Origin: an uncultured Collinsella sp.
GTDB lineage: Bacteria; Actinomycetota; Coriobacteriia; Coriobacteriales; Coriobacteriaceae
Length of the DNA stretch: 53,026 nt
Direction of reading: 5' to 3'
NCBI GenBank assembly: GCA_959599095.1
Contig: CAUGGC010000015.1
Span: 1 to 53,026 of the forward strand
Shown: in pieces, positions 40,351 to 48,570 of the stretch
How positions within the stretch are numbered: the first letter of the stretch is position 1
Layout of the letters: each line of letters starts with the position of its first letter
Program-made: the position numbers and the translations under genes
The notes under the pieces: model-generated
The model's input: only the letters and a program-made list of their open reading frames with translations
Databases searched by the model: none
Told to the model about the DNA's origin: nothing

Positions 40351-43089
40351 GTGGCAGACGATATCAACAATAACGAGGGTATGGACGAGGCCGGCGATGC
40401 CGGTATGCCCGACGATCTGAAGCGCCTGCTTGCCCGTGCTGAGCAGGGCGAGGACGGCGACCCGGACGCCTATAACCCCGATGCCGATGATGATGAGGAA
40501 GAAGACGACGCCGAGCTCGAGGAGAGCTTTGGCGAAGTCGACCGTGGCGCCTCGGCCGGCGAGGATATCAACGGCGGCCAGCTCCAGATTTCGGAGTTTG
40601 GCCGCGAGATGAAGCAGTCGTTCATCGAGTATTCGATGTCGGTCATCACGGCGCGCGCCCTGCCGGACGTGCGCGACGGCTTAAAGCCGGTGCACCGCCG
40701 CATCCTGTACGCGATGAACGAGAGCGGCATCTACCCCAACCGCCCGCACAAGAAGTCAGCTTGGACGGTCGGCGAAGTTATCGGTAAGTACCACCCGCAT
40801 GGCGATTCCGCGGTCTACGAGGCCATGGTCCGCCTGGCGCAGTGGTTCTCCATGCGCACGCCGCTCATCGACGGTCACGGTAACTTCGGTAACATCGACG
40901 GCGACGGCGCGGCGGCCATGCGTTACACCGAGAGCCGCTTGGCAAAGCCCGCCATGGAACTGCTGCGTGACTTGCAGAAGGATACCGTCGACTGGCAGCC
41001 CAACTACGACGAATCGCTCGCCGAGCCCGTGGCGCTGCCTGCGCGCTTCCCCAACCTGCTGGTCAACGGCAGCCAGGGCATCGCCGTCGGCATGGCCACC
41101 AACATCGCTCCGCATAACCTCACCGAGGCGATCGAGGCCACCTGCTACCTGATCGACAACCCCGACGCCACCGTCGACGAGCTCATGCAGATCATGCCCG
41201 GTCCGGACTTCCCCACCGGCGCCATCATCATGGGCAGCGCCGGCATTAAGCAGAGCTACGAGACCGGCCGCGGCTCCATTACCGTGCGTGCCAAGGCACA
41301 CGTGGAGTCCACCAAGACCGGCCGCAGCCGCCTGGTCTTTACCGAGATTCCCTACATGGTCAACAAGGGCACCCTGCAGGAGAAGATCGCCCAGCTCGTC
41401 AACGACAAGCGCATCGAGGGCATCTCGGATATGCGCGATGAGTCCAACCAGAAGGGCATCCGTCTGGTCATCGAGCTCAAGAAGGGCGTCATTCCGCAGG
41501 TCGTGCTCAACAATCTGTATAAGTACACCTCGCTGCAGACGACCTTTGGCGCCAACAACCTGGCACTCGTCAACGGCGTTCCCAAATGCCTGAGCCTGCG
41601 CGAGATGCTGCAGCACTACATCGACCACCAGGTCGACGTCGTCACCCGCCGCACCCGCTTCGACCTTAAGAAGGCCCAGGCCCGCGCGCATATCCTCGAG
41701 GGCTACCTGATGGCCCTTGACCATATCGACGAGGTCATCAGCATCATCCGCTCCTCGCAGACCGACTCCGAGGCCAGCAGCCGACTGATCGAACGCTTTG
41801 GCTTTACGCCCGAGCAGACCACGGCCATCCTCGAGATGAAGCTGCGCCGCCTGACCGGCCTGGAGCGCGACAAGATCCAAGAAGAGTTGGACGGCCTGCG
41901 CCGCGCCATCGCCTACTACGAGGACCTGCTGGCGCACGAGGAGAAGATTCTGGGCGTCATCAAGGAAGAGATGCGCGAGATCTCCAAGAAGTTTGGCGAC
42001 AAGCGCCGCACCGAGATCAGCCAGGTTGAGAAGGACTTGGACGTCGAGGACCTCATTGCCGACGAGGATATGGTCGTGACCATCACCCACACCGGCTACG
42101 TTAAGCGTATCCCGGTGGCTGCCTACCGTGCCCAGAAGCGCGGTGGCAAGGGCGTGTCGGGCGTCAACCTCAAAGAGGACGATGTTATCGACGAGATGTT
42201 CATCGCGTCCACGCACGAGTATGTGCTGTTCTTCTCGAGCAAGGGCAAGGTCTATCGCCTGAAGGTGCACGAGCTGCCGGTGGGTACGCGCCAGGCGCGC
42301 GGTACCGCGATCGTCAACCTGCTGCCCTTCGAGGAGGGCGAGAAGATCGCGAGCGTCATCAGCTGCCGCGAGTTCCCGGCCGACGAGTACCTGATGTTTG
42401 CCACCAAGAGCGGCATGGTCAAGAAGACCGTGATGAGCGCTTACGATCGTAGCCGCCGTGATGGCCTGATCGCTATCAACCTGCGCGACGACGACGCACT
42501 GCTGAACGTGCGCCGCGTGCGCGAGGGTGACAAGATTATCCTAGCCACCACCGCGGGCAAGGCGATCATGTTCTCCGAGGAGCAGGTGCGCGCCACCGGC
42601 CGCGATACCAGCGGCGTTCGCGGTATCGGTATGAAGGACGGCGTGAGCGTTCTGGGCATGGAAGTCACTAACGGCAACGGCGATCTGTTCGTCATCACCG
42701 AGCGCGGCTACGGCAAGCGCACGCCGGTCGCGGACTACCCAGAGCAGAATCGCGGCGGCCAGGGCGTCTACACCATCCAAATGACCGAGCGCAAGGGCAA
42801 CCTCGCGGCCATGAAGACGGTGGGCCCGCAGCACGAGCTGTTCATCGTGACGGAGGGTGCGACGGTCATTCGCGTCAAGACCGACGAGATCAGCCAGACC
42901 GGCCGCGCCACCCAGGGCGTCAAGATGATGACCGTCGACGACAACGACCGCGTATGCGCCGTAGCCCGCATGACGGCAGCCAAAGAGAAGCCCGAAGGCG
43001 AAGCAACAGAAGACGGTTCTGCCCCCGAAGAAGCCCCAGTCGATCTAGGCGATGGCAACGACATGCCAGAAGATCTCCTAGACGAGTAA
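40351..43089 (+). CDS. gyrA: DNA gyrase subunit A with acidic N-terminal extension
   Basis: 912 residues. The catalytic core begins near residue 82 (FGREMKQSFIEYSMSVI). The catalytic Tyr is Tyr192 (AAMRYTES), and the quinolone region has Ser153 and Glu157 (GDSAVYEAM), the unmutated Gram-positive pattern. The C-terminal wheel has the GyrA box QKRGGKG. Residues 1-80 form an Asp/Glu-rich extension not found in typical GyrA, and the C-terminus is acidic too. GTG start with AGGAGG five bases upstream. It lies 156 bases after gyrB, with an inverted repeat in the gap; a terminator follows. Confidence 0.96.
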   Translation: MADDINNNEGMDEAGDAGMPDDLKRLLARAEQGEDGDPDAYNPDADDDEEEDDAELEESFGEVDRGASAGEDINGGQLQISEFGREMKQSFIEYSMSVITARALPDVRDGLKPVHRRILYAMNESGIYPNRPHKKSAWTVGEVIGKYHPHGDSAVYEAMVRLAQWFSMRTPLIDGHGNFGNIDGDGAAAMRYTESRLAKPAMELLRDLQKDTVDWQPNYDESLAEPVALPARFPNLLVNGSQGIAVGMATNIAPHNLTEAIEATCYLIDNPDATVDELMQIMPGPDFPTGAIIMGSAGIKQSYETGRGSITVRAKAHVESTKTGRSRLVFTEIPYMVNKGTLQEKIAQLVNDKRIEGISDMRDESNQKGIRLVIELKKGVIPQVVLNNLYKYTSLQTTFGANNLALVNGVPKCLSLREMLQHYIDHQVDVVTRRTRFDLKKAQARAHILEGYLMALDHIDEVISIIRSSQTDSEASSRLIERFGFTPEQTTAILEMKLRRLTGLERDKIQEELDGLRRAIAYYEDLLAHEEKILGVIKEEMREISKKFGDKRRTEISQVEKDLDVEDLIADEDMVVTITHTGYVKRIPVAAYRAQKRGGKGVSGVNLKEDDVIDEMFIASTHEYVLFFSSKGKVYRLKVHELPVGTRQARGTAIVNLLPFEEGEKIASVISCREFPADEYLMFATKSGMVKKTVMSAYDRSRRDGLIAINLRDDDALLNVRRVREGDKIILATTAGKAIMFSEEQVRATGRDTSGVRGIGMKDGVSVLGMEVTNGNGDLFVITERGYGKRTPVADYPEQNRGGQGVYTIQMTERKGNLAAMKTVGPQHELFIVTEGATVIRVKTDEISQTGRATQGVKMMTVDDNDRVCAVARMTAAKEKPEGEATEDGSAPEEAPVDLGDGNDMPEDLLDE

Positions 43090-43129
43090 GAGGCTCTAGC
43101 TGGTAAAAATCATCAGACCCCATATATCG

Positions 43130-43163
43130 GCGGTCGGCGCACTGCGCGCCGACCGCTTTTTTG
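43130..43163 (+). terminator. Terminator of gyrA
   Basis: Perfect 11-base GC-rich stem (43130-43140 / 43146-43156) followed by TTTTTT. Its T run is also the start of the large inverted repeat. Confidence 0.9.
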
Positions 43164-43339
43164 AAAACCTTGGGACCCCATGGTCGCTGGGCTGGCGAGA
43201 TGGTTTTGGTTTGTCGCGAGTTCCGCACGCAAAGAAGGCCACTTAATGTGGCCTTCGTCTTGCGCAGGACTGTCCGAGCAGCAAACCAAAACCATCTCGC
43301 CAGCCCAGCGACCACCCCTCCCAAAGATTTTCAAAAAAG
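43156..43339. repeat. Long inverted repeat between gyrA and the tRNA operon
   Basis: Arms 43156-43213 and 43282-43339 (58 bases each). The inner 33 bases (43181-43213 / 43282-43314) are perfectly complementary, the outer parts nearly so. The 68-base centre holds a second hairpin, GAAGGCCAC-TTAAT-GTGGCCTTC, followed by GTCTT. No protein is encoded. Confidence 0.9.
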
Positions 43340-43342
43340 TTG

Positions 43343-43372
43343 TTGACGCGCGCGTAACGACTCGTCTAATAT
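43343..43372 (+). promoter_or_regulatory. Promoter of the tRNA Ile-Ala-Ile operon
   Basis: TTGACG (43343-43348), 18-base spacer, TAATAT (43367-43372), about 14 bases before the first tRNA. The strongest-looking promoter in the window. Confidence 0.75.
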
Positions 43373-43386
43373 ATCCCTTGCGCGAT

Positions 43387-43463
43387 GGACCTGTAGCTCA
43401 GTTGGTTAGAGCGTCCGGCTGATAACCGGGAGGTCACAAGTTCGAATCTTGTCAGGTCCACCA
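43387..43463 (+). tRNA. tRNA-Ile (anticodon GAT), copy 1
   Basis: Complete cloverleaf with acceptor GGACCTG/CAGGTCC, anticodon loop CTGATAA (GAT), T-arm CAAGTTCGAATCTTG, encoded CCA. Identical to copy 2 at 43611-43687. Confidence 0.97.
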
Positions 43464-43474
43464 CTTTCTTTCGC

Positions 43475-43519
43475 AATAAACACCCCAGCGAGAGCCGAGT
43501 CGCCGCTGGGGTGTTTATT
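43475..43519 (+). terminator. Hairpin between tRNA-Ile and tRNA-Ala
   Basis: Perfect 16-base stem (43475-43490 / 43504-43519) with a 13-base loop, ending in GTTTATTA. It may end some transcripts after tRNA-Ile or serve as a processing signal. The T run is short. Confidence 0.5.
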
Positions 43520-43530
43520 ACTGTCTCCGT

Positions 43531-43606
43531 GGGGGTTTAGCTCAGCTGGGAGAGCGCGGGCTTTGCAAGCCTGAGGTCAGGGGTTCGATCCCCCTAACCT
43601 CCACCA
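43531..43606 (+). tRNA. tRNA-Ala (anticodon TGC)
   Basis: Cloverleaf with acceptor GGGGGTT/AACCTCC (one G-U), anticodon loop containing TGC (GCTTTGCAAGC), T-arm GGGTTCGATCCCC, encoded CCA at 43604-43606. Confidence 0.97.
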
Positions 43607-43610
43607 TGAT

Positions 43611-43687
43611 GGACCTGTAGCTCAGTTGGTTAGAGCGTCCGGCTGATAACCGGGAGGTCACAAGTTCGAATCTTGTCAGGTCCACCA
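43611..43687 (+). tRNA. tRNA-Ile (anticodon GAT), copy 2
   Basis: Same 77 bases as copy 1, with encoded CCA. Only four bases separate it from tRNA-Ala, so the three are co-transcribed. Confidence 0.97.
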
Positions 43688-43700
43688 TCAAAACTGTGAA

Positions 43701-43733
43701 GAGCCCTGGGGCATTGCCTTGGGGCTTTTTTCT
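43701..43733 (+). terminator. Terminator of the tRNA operon
   Basis: Ten-base stem with G-U pairs (43702-43711 / 43717-43726), five-base loop, then TTTTTT. Confidence 0.8.
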
Positions 43734-43759
43734 TGTCTGCGATAAATCTCATTTTGGTT

Positions 43760-43789
43760 TTGTGTGCTGTGCGAAAGATTGGGTAGTAT
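43760..43789 (+). promoter_or_regulatory. Promoter of the bifunctional-nuclease gene
   Basis: TTGTGT (43760-43765), 18-base spacer, TAGTAT (43784-43789), about 58 bases before the ATG. Confidence 0.4.
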
Positions 43790-43846
43790 AGCTATTCAAT
43801 GCGGTGGAGCTGCCGCGTGTTAACCGCTACGTACCGGAGGTGTTCC

Positions 43847-44347
43847 ATGGTTCGTGTCGACATAGAGACCATCGTCATGGCCGCCGGTCCCGTGCCATCG
43901 CTTATCGTGCTTCGCGAGCGCTGCAGCAAATCGGACTCGCCCGCGCCGCTGCGTTCCCTTTCCATTCAGACTGGTTCGTTTGAAGCCGCTGCCATCAGCC
44001 GCGGCATCGATAGCGGCCGCGCCGAGCGCCCGATTACCCATGACCTGTTGCTCGATACTGTTGGCGCCCTGGGCGCCAAGCTCGAGCGCATCGAGATCGT
44101 TCGCGCCGAGCCGCCGGTGTTCTACGCGACGATCGTCGTACTGGCCGATGGTGACGAGCGCAAGATCGACGCCCGCCCCAGTGATGCCATTGCCCTTGCC
44201 GTGCGCAGCAATGCCCCCATGTTTGTGGAGGACGACATCATGAATCGCCTGGGCACTGTTTCTACCCACGCCGAGGAAGTCGACGACGAGCAGGAGTTCG
44301 AGAAGTTCGACGAGTTCGTCCATACGCTCTCCCCCGATGACTTCTAA
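43847..44347 (+). CDS. Bifunctional nuclease (BFN/DUF151) domain protein
   Basis: 166 residues. BFN domain spans about 5-130 with the conserved RPITHDLLLDTVGALGAKLERI and KIDARPSDAIALAVRSNAPMFVEDDI. This domain has nuclease activity in some plants and bacteria and appears in many Actinobacteria; the cellular role is not settled. The last 35 residues are acidic. GGAGG lies six bases before the ATG at 43847, so the frame's longer start is not used. The next gene's ATG follows its TAA directly. Confidence 0.9.
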   Translation: MVRVDIETIVMAAGPVPSLIVLRERCSKSDSPAPLRSLSIQTGSFEAAAISRGIDSGRAERPITHDLLLDTVGALGAKLERIEIVRAEPPVFYATIVVLADGDERKIDARPSDAIALAVRSNAPMFVEDDIMNRLGTVSTHAEEVDDEQEFEKFDEFVHTLSPDDF

Positions 44348-44737
44348 ATGCGGGGCGTCCAGGTTGCGGAGCGTTCGCTGATGGCCGGCGGGATGTCGGC
44401 TGAAGCGGCTGCAATCGCCCGCGAGGCCCAGATGCGCTCGGAGGCTTCTGAGGCGGCTCGCATTGCCTATGTGACGCAGGCCCGCACGCTTCGTGAACGC
44501 CGCAGCTCGTTTATCAAGATGGTTGTCATCTCCGCCCTTGTCGCGGCAATCTGCTCGCGCCTTCGTGGTACAGTTGGTGCGCTTGGGTTTTCGATCTCTA
44601 CGGGCCTGGTGATTTGGGGCGTGGTCGATGCGGTCATGCTGACCAGCCAGATCAAGGTGCTCGACAAGCGCGCGTCGGACATGACGCGCGCCCGCGATGC
44701 CGCCGCTAAGATCGCCGCCGAGGCGCAAGAACTGTAA
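44348..44737 (+). CDS. Two-helix membrane protein, unknown
   Basis: 129 residues: amphipathic Ala/Glu/Arg-rich N-terminus (1-50), hydrophobic helices at about 56-70 and 76-96 (with SALVAAICSRLR between), and a charged helical C-terminus (IKVLDKRASDMTRARDAAAK). No family recognised. It starts immediately after the BFN stop (TAAATG), so it is coupled to it. Confidence 0.75.
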   Translation: MRGVQVAERSLMAGGMSAEAAAIAREAQMRSEASEAARIAYVTQARTLRERRSSFIKMVVISALVAAICSRLRGTVGALGFSISTGLVIWGVVDAVMLTSQIKVLDKRASDMTRARDAAAKIAAEAQEL

Positions 44738-44767
44738 CGACGCCAGACTCGATGGGAAGGTCTAAAG

Positions 44768-45217
44768 ATGGCACAGGATATGCAGGACGCCGGTAACGTC
44801 TCCGCCGAGCTCGACGCCATGGTGTGCGATCTAATCGGCGCGTTCTTGGATGACCTTGCCGCCGGTGAAAACCCCGGCGTGGTCGTGGCAATTGAGGACG
44901 CCGCTTCCAACCGTTATCTGGCGGCGCTCGATGAGGATGGCGAAGAGGCGTGCCTCGAGGCGGCCACCAACTTTATCTCCGAGCACAAGATGGGTCTTAA
45001 GGACGAGGGCCTGGGCCGTATCGCCCGCTATGCCATCGGCTATACCGGCTGCGTCGAGATTGACGGCGGCTACCATGACGCTCTGCTCGTGAGCTTTTTT
45101 GAGACGACGCTCGAGAGCGGTTTTTCGGCATATGTACTGTATGAGGGCATGGGCGCCGGCGATGGTTTTATGTGGAGCGACCCTGAACCTGCAGGTGAGG
45201 AAACCCCTCTCATCTAA
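44768..45217 (+). CDS. Conserved-looking cytoplasmic protein, unknown
   Basis: 149 residues, acidic, no transmembrane segment or signal. Appears globular (CDLIGAFLDDLAAGENPGVVVAIEDA, LGRIARYAIGYTGCVEIDGGYHDALLVSFFE). No named domain recognised. RBS GAAGG. Third gene after BFN and the two-helix protein, 30 bases further. Codon use matches the neighbours, so it is a real gene. Confidence 0.75.
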   Translation: MAQDMQDAGNVSAELDAMVCDLIGAFLDDLAAGENPGVVVAIEDAASNRYLAALDEDGEEACLEAATNFISEHKMGLKDEGLGRIARYAIGYTGCVEIDGGYHDALLVSFFETTLESGFSAYVLYEGMGAGDGFMWSDPEPAGEETPLI

Positions 45218-45259
45218 AATCGCTAAAATAAACGAGTTTTCGGTAAAAGGCTCAATATT

Positions 45260-45287
45260 CCCGCCGAGCGTTGTATCGCTGGGCGGG
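45260..45287 (+). other. GC-rich hairpin upstream of typA
   Basis: Stem CCCGCCGAGCG / CGCTGGGCGGG with one mismatch and a short loop; no T run. It may be a weak terminator of the preceding operon or a leader structure of typA. Confidence 0.4.
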
Positions 45288-45334
45288 TCGCATACGCGTG
45301 CCGTTTGTATATGGATAGAAGATAGGGGAACTAC

Positions 45335-47173
45335 ATGCGCGTAGACAATCTGAGGAACATCGCCATCATCGCTCACGTCGACCACGGCAAGACGACGATG
45401 GTCGACAAGCTCCTGCGTGCCACGGACGCCTTCCGTGCCAACCAGCAGGTCGAGGACCGCGTCCTGGATTCCAACGACCAGGAGCGCGAGCGCGGCATTA
45501 CGATTCTCGCCAAGAACATCTCTATCGAGTACAAGGACGTTAAGATCAACGTCATCGATACCCCGGGCCACGCCGACTTTGGCGGCGAGGTCGAGCGCGT
45601 GCTGCGTATGGCCGACGGCGCCCTGCTGCTGGTCGACGCTTTTGAGGGCCCCATGCCCCAGACCCGCTTCGTGCTGCGTCACGCTATCGACACCGGCCTT
45701 AAGATCATGATCGTCATCAACAAGATCGATCGTCCGGGCGCCAACCCCGAGAAGGCCTACAACGACTGCCTGGACCTCATGGCCGACCTGGGCGCAACCG
45801 ACGACCAGCTCGAGTTCGCCATGGAGCACGTGGTCTACGCCAGCGCCATGAATGGCTTTGCTCGCCTTGACCCCAACGACGGCAACATGGACATGTATCC
45901 GCTGCTCGATATGATCATCGACGACATGCCCGCGCCCGAGGTTGACGAGAACGCCCCGCTGGCCATGCAGTGCGTGACCATTGACCACTCCAACTTCGTT
46001 GGCCGTATCGGCATCGGTCGCGTGTACTCCGGCACCATCCACCAGGGCGACCAGATTTTGGTTGTGAAGAACGACGGCTCCAGCGCCACCGCTACCGTCA
46101 AACAGCTCTTTACCTTCGACTACCTGGGCCGCACCGAGTGCCAGGAAGTCGGCGCCGGCGACATCGCTGCCGTCGTGGGCATCGACCGCACCGATATCGG
46201 CGATGTCTACACCGATCCCGAGAACCCCGTTGAGCTCGAGCCCATCGAGATCGACCCGCCGACCATGTCCATCGTCTTTGAGGCGTCGACCTCCCCGCTC
46301 GTCGGTCGCGACGGCGACATCGTGGGCGCCCGTCAGCTCAAGGAGCGCCTGTTCAACGAGGCCGAGAACAACGTGACCATGAAGATCGAGGAGCTCGAGG
46401 ACAAGAGCGGCGTCGAGGTCTCGGGCCGCGGCATTCTGCACCTATCCGTTCTGATGGAGTCCATGCGCCGCGAGGGCTTTGAGTTCCAGGTCGGCCGTCC
46501 CCGCGTTCTGTTTAAGAAGGACGAGAACGGCAACAAGATGGAGCCTGTCGAGCAGGCCGTCGTCGAGTGCCCGGACGAGTACTCGGGCAAGGTCGTTGAG
46601 GTCTTCGGCACCTCCGGCGGCATCATGACGAGCATGGATACCTCGGGCATCGTGACGCACCTCGAGTTTAAGATCCCGACCCGCGGCATCATGGGTCTTA
46701 AGAACCGCATCATGAACGTCACTCACGGCGAGGGCGTGTTCTACCACACCTTCCTGGAGTACGGTCCCTATGCCGGCGAGATCGGCAACCGCCAGAACGG
46801 CGCCATGATCTCCATGACCACCGAGAAGGCCGTTGCCTACGCTCTGGGCACGCTGCAGGAGCGCGGCCAGCTGTTTGTTGAGCCGGGCACCGAATGCTAC
46901 GAGGGCATGATCGTGGGCGAGCGCAGCAAGGCCGGCGACATGGTCGTCAACATCGCCCGTACCAAGAACCTGGGCAACCAGCGCTCCTCGACCTCCGATA
47001 TCTCCGTCCAGCTGGTGCCGCCTCGCACCTTCTCGCTGGAGGAGGCGCTGGAGTACATCGCCGACGACGAGCTGGTCGAGATTACCCCCAAGAACATCCG
47101 CCTGCGCAAGCGCCTGCTCAACGCCACCGACCGCAAGAAGGCCGCCGTCCGCGCCGGCCAGGTCAACAAATAA
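45335..47173 (+). CDS. typA: Translational GTPase TypA/BipA
   Basis: 612 residues. Ribosome-associated GTPase needed under stress and low temperature. GTPase motifs AHVDHGKTT, RERGITI, DTPGHADFGGEV and NKIDRPGA are intact. The EF-G-like domains and the TypA-specific C-terminus (QRSSTSDISVQLVPPRTFSLEEALEYIADDELVEITP) are complete. RBS AGGGGA before ATG. Single-gene unit with a strong terminator. Confidence 0.96.
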   Translation: MRVDNLRNIAIIAHVDHGKTTMVDKLLRATDAFRANQQVEDRVLDSNDQERERGITILAKNISIEYKDVKINVIDTPGHADFGGEVERVLRMADGALLLVDAFEGPMPQTRFVLRHAIDTGLKIMIVINKIDRPGANPEKAYNDCLDLMADLGATDDQLEFAMEHVVYASAMNGFARLDPNDGNMDMYPLLDMIIDDMPAPEVDENAPLAMQCVTIDHSNFVGRIGIGRVYSGTIHQGDQILVVKNDGSSATATVKQLFTFDYLGRTECQEVGAGDIAAVVGIDRTDIGDVYTDPENPVELEPIEIDPPTMSIVFEASTSPLVGRDGDIVGARQLKERLFNEAENNVTMKIEELEDKSGVEVSGRGILHLSVLMESMRREGFEFQVGRPRVLFKKDENGNKMEPVEQAVVECPDEYSGKVVEVFGTSGGIMTSMDTSGIVTHLEFKIPTRGIMGLKNRIMNVTHGEGVFYHTFLEYGPYAGEIGNRQNGAMISMTTEKAVAYALGTLQERGQLFVEPGTECYEGMIVGERSKAGDMVVNIARTKNLGNQRSSTSDISVQLVPPRTFSLEEALEYIADDELVEITPKNIRLRKRLLNATDRKKAAVRAGQVNK

Positions 47174-47200
47174 GCGCTGGACTTTATAGCGTCTAACAAG

Positions 47201-47236
47201 AAAGGGCGTCGACCGCGATGGTCGGCGCCCTTTTTG
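47201..47236 (+). terminator. Terminator of typA
   Basis: Fourteen-base stem with one wobble (47201-47214 / 47220-47233) followed by TTTT. Confidence 0.88.
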
Positions 47237-47265
47237 GTGCAAGGGGGACGGGTTAGTTTGCACCA
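47235..47265. repeat. Small inverted repeat after typA
   Basis: TGGTGCAA (47235-47242) and TTGCACCA (47258-47265) flank GGGGGACGGGTTAG. The dyad and G-rich centre suggest a mobile or repeated intergenic motif, but only this copy was noticed here. Confidence 0.45.
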
Positions 47266-47598
47266 CAGCTGGGGCGACTATCCCTCCGATTGGCTTCCCA
47301 GTCAAAGTAAAGTTGTTTAAACATATACATAATTCCACTGAATATAGCCGGTATGATGCAAAACTGTTAACAGATAAATATCAACTGGTATTAAATTAAA
47401 AGACCTATTGACCTGCGGTTTACATGATTGGTATCTATATATTATTTTATGCATTGTGGCATAGACGAACCGTCTTAGAAGGTGCTCCCCAATGGGTTCT
47501 TGCAATGCGCTAGGTAGGTTCTCGTTGATGTTGGGGCTTGTGCTCGATCCGACGATTCGCCGTATTCCACACTGTGTTGTAGGAATTAGGGGACAACT
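47266..47598 (+). other. Leader region of the pilus operon
   Basis: 333 bases. The first two thirds are much more A+T-rich than the surroundings, with a GTTTAAAC palindrome near 47313 and a TATGAT-like -10 candidate near 47351. The last 120 bases return to normal composition. RBS AGGGGA precedes the ATG. No recognised riboswitch. The A+T drop fits an acquired locus. Confidence 0.45.
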
Positions 47599-48567
47599 AT
47601 GGACGTACACCGCTCACGGTCGCTGGGTATGGCGGCTCTGATTTTCATTTTGATTAGCCTCACCGCCGCAGTATTTCACGGCGCAGCCCCCGTGCGCGCC
47701 GAGGATGTGACGACGCCGACGCCGATTGAGATCAACGGCGATACGGCAACGGTTGAGGTCAAGCTGTATACCGATGAGAACCATAATAAGCCTTTGGGTG
47801 ATACTGCCGTAACGTCTACTTCGAAGCTCTACGGAGCTTTTTCGGCACAATTTAAAAGCGGTAAGGCGCCTTCGTCTGGGAACAACATCGCTGTCTATGA
47901 GCTGCCAGGCACCATCGTCGTTGATGACGCAGGTGGCAACCTCATGGAGGGTCCGGAATCTTCTGCCGCCCAAGCTGGCACGTGGAAGATCGAAGGTAAT
48001 AAGGTTGTCTTTACGTTTGACAAGGGCTGGCTTGAACGGAATCCTGCGAACATTCATGTCGCGGCAAACTTCTCGTTCCAGCTTAAAAACAAGAATGTCG
48101 GTTCTGGTAGCAACGCATCTGTCGTGTTTCCTGGTGCGGGAACGATCAATATCCCTACCAAAGACGGCAAAGTCACAGGGACGAAGTCGGGGACCTTCTT
48201 CCAGGGAGTAGATGGCGTGGCCAAGGTTACCTGGACCGTTAAACTCACCGTCGAGTCGTATGCCACGAATGTCAAGTTAACCGACGCGCTGGGCGACAAC
48301 TTCAACTTTGTGATAGGCAGCTTCGCACTCGACGGCACGAAGCTCGAACCCCAGCCGAAGATCGACAGCCAGGTCGCGTCCCTCGACAGCCTGGGCAATC
48401 TTTCCCAAGGCGACCACACGATCACGTACGAAACGGAGCTGAAGAGCGGCGTTTCGGCAAACAGCGGCGATTTGATCAAAGCTGACAATACGGCAATGTG
48501 GAATTGGGCTGGTTCAACCGACGGCGACAACAAAACAGCTACGGCTGAGCCTGTTACATTCGGCTAA
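47599..48567 (+). CDS. Pilus tip adhesin, N-terminal part (interrupted)
   Basis: 322 residues up to an in-frame TAA at 48565-48567. Signal peptide about 1-34 (AALIFILISLTAAVFHGAAPVRA). Then beta-rich adhesin domains of the type seen in collagen-binding or fibrinogen-binding surface proteins (VTWTVKLTVESYATNVKLTDALGDNF near 210-235). There is no sorting signal here. The same frame continues after the stop as a second open frame that carries the rest of the protein, so this is most simply one gene of about 1246 codons broken by a nonsense codon. Alone, this fragment would be secreted but not anchored. Confidence 0.8.
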   Translation: MDVHRSRSLGMAALIFILISLTAAVFHGAAPVRAEDVTTPTPIEINGDTATVEVKLYTDENHNKPLGDTAVTSTSKLYGAFSAQFKSGKAPSSGNNIAVYELPGTIVVDDAGGNLMEGPESSAAQAGTWKIEGNKVVFTFDKGWLERNPANIHVAANFSFQLKNKNVGSGSNASVVFPGAGTINIPTKDGKVTGTKSGTFFQGVDGVAKVTWTVKLTVESYATNVKLTDALGDNFNFVIGSFALDGTKLEPQPKIDSQVASLDSLGNLSQGDHTITYETELKSGVSANSGDLIKADNTAMWNWAGSTDGDNKTATAEPVTFG

Positions 48568-48570
48568 GAC

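Noticed and set aside
44831..46441. Long minus-strand open frame opposite typA
   Set aside because: Shadow of the typA codon pattern; no start signals.
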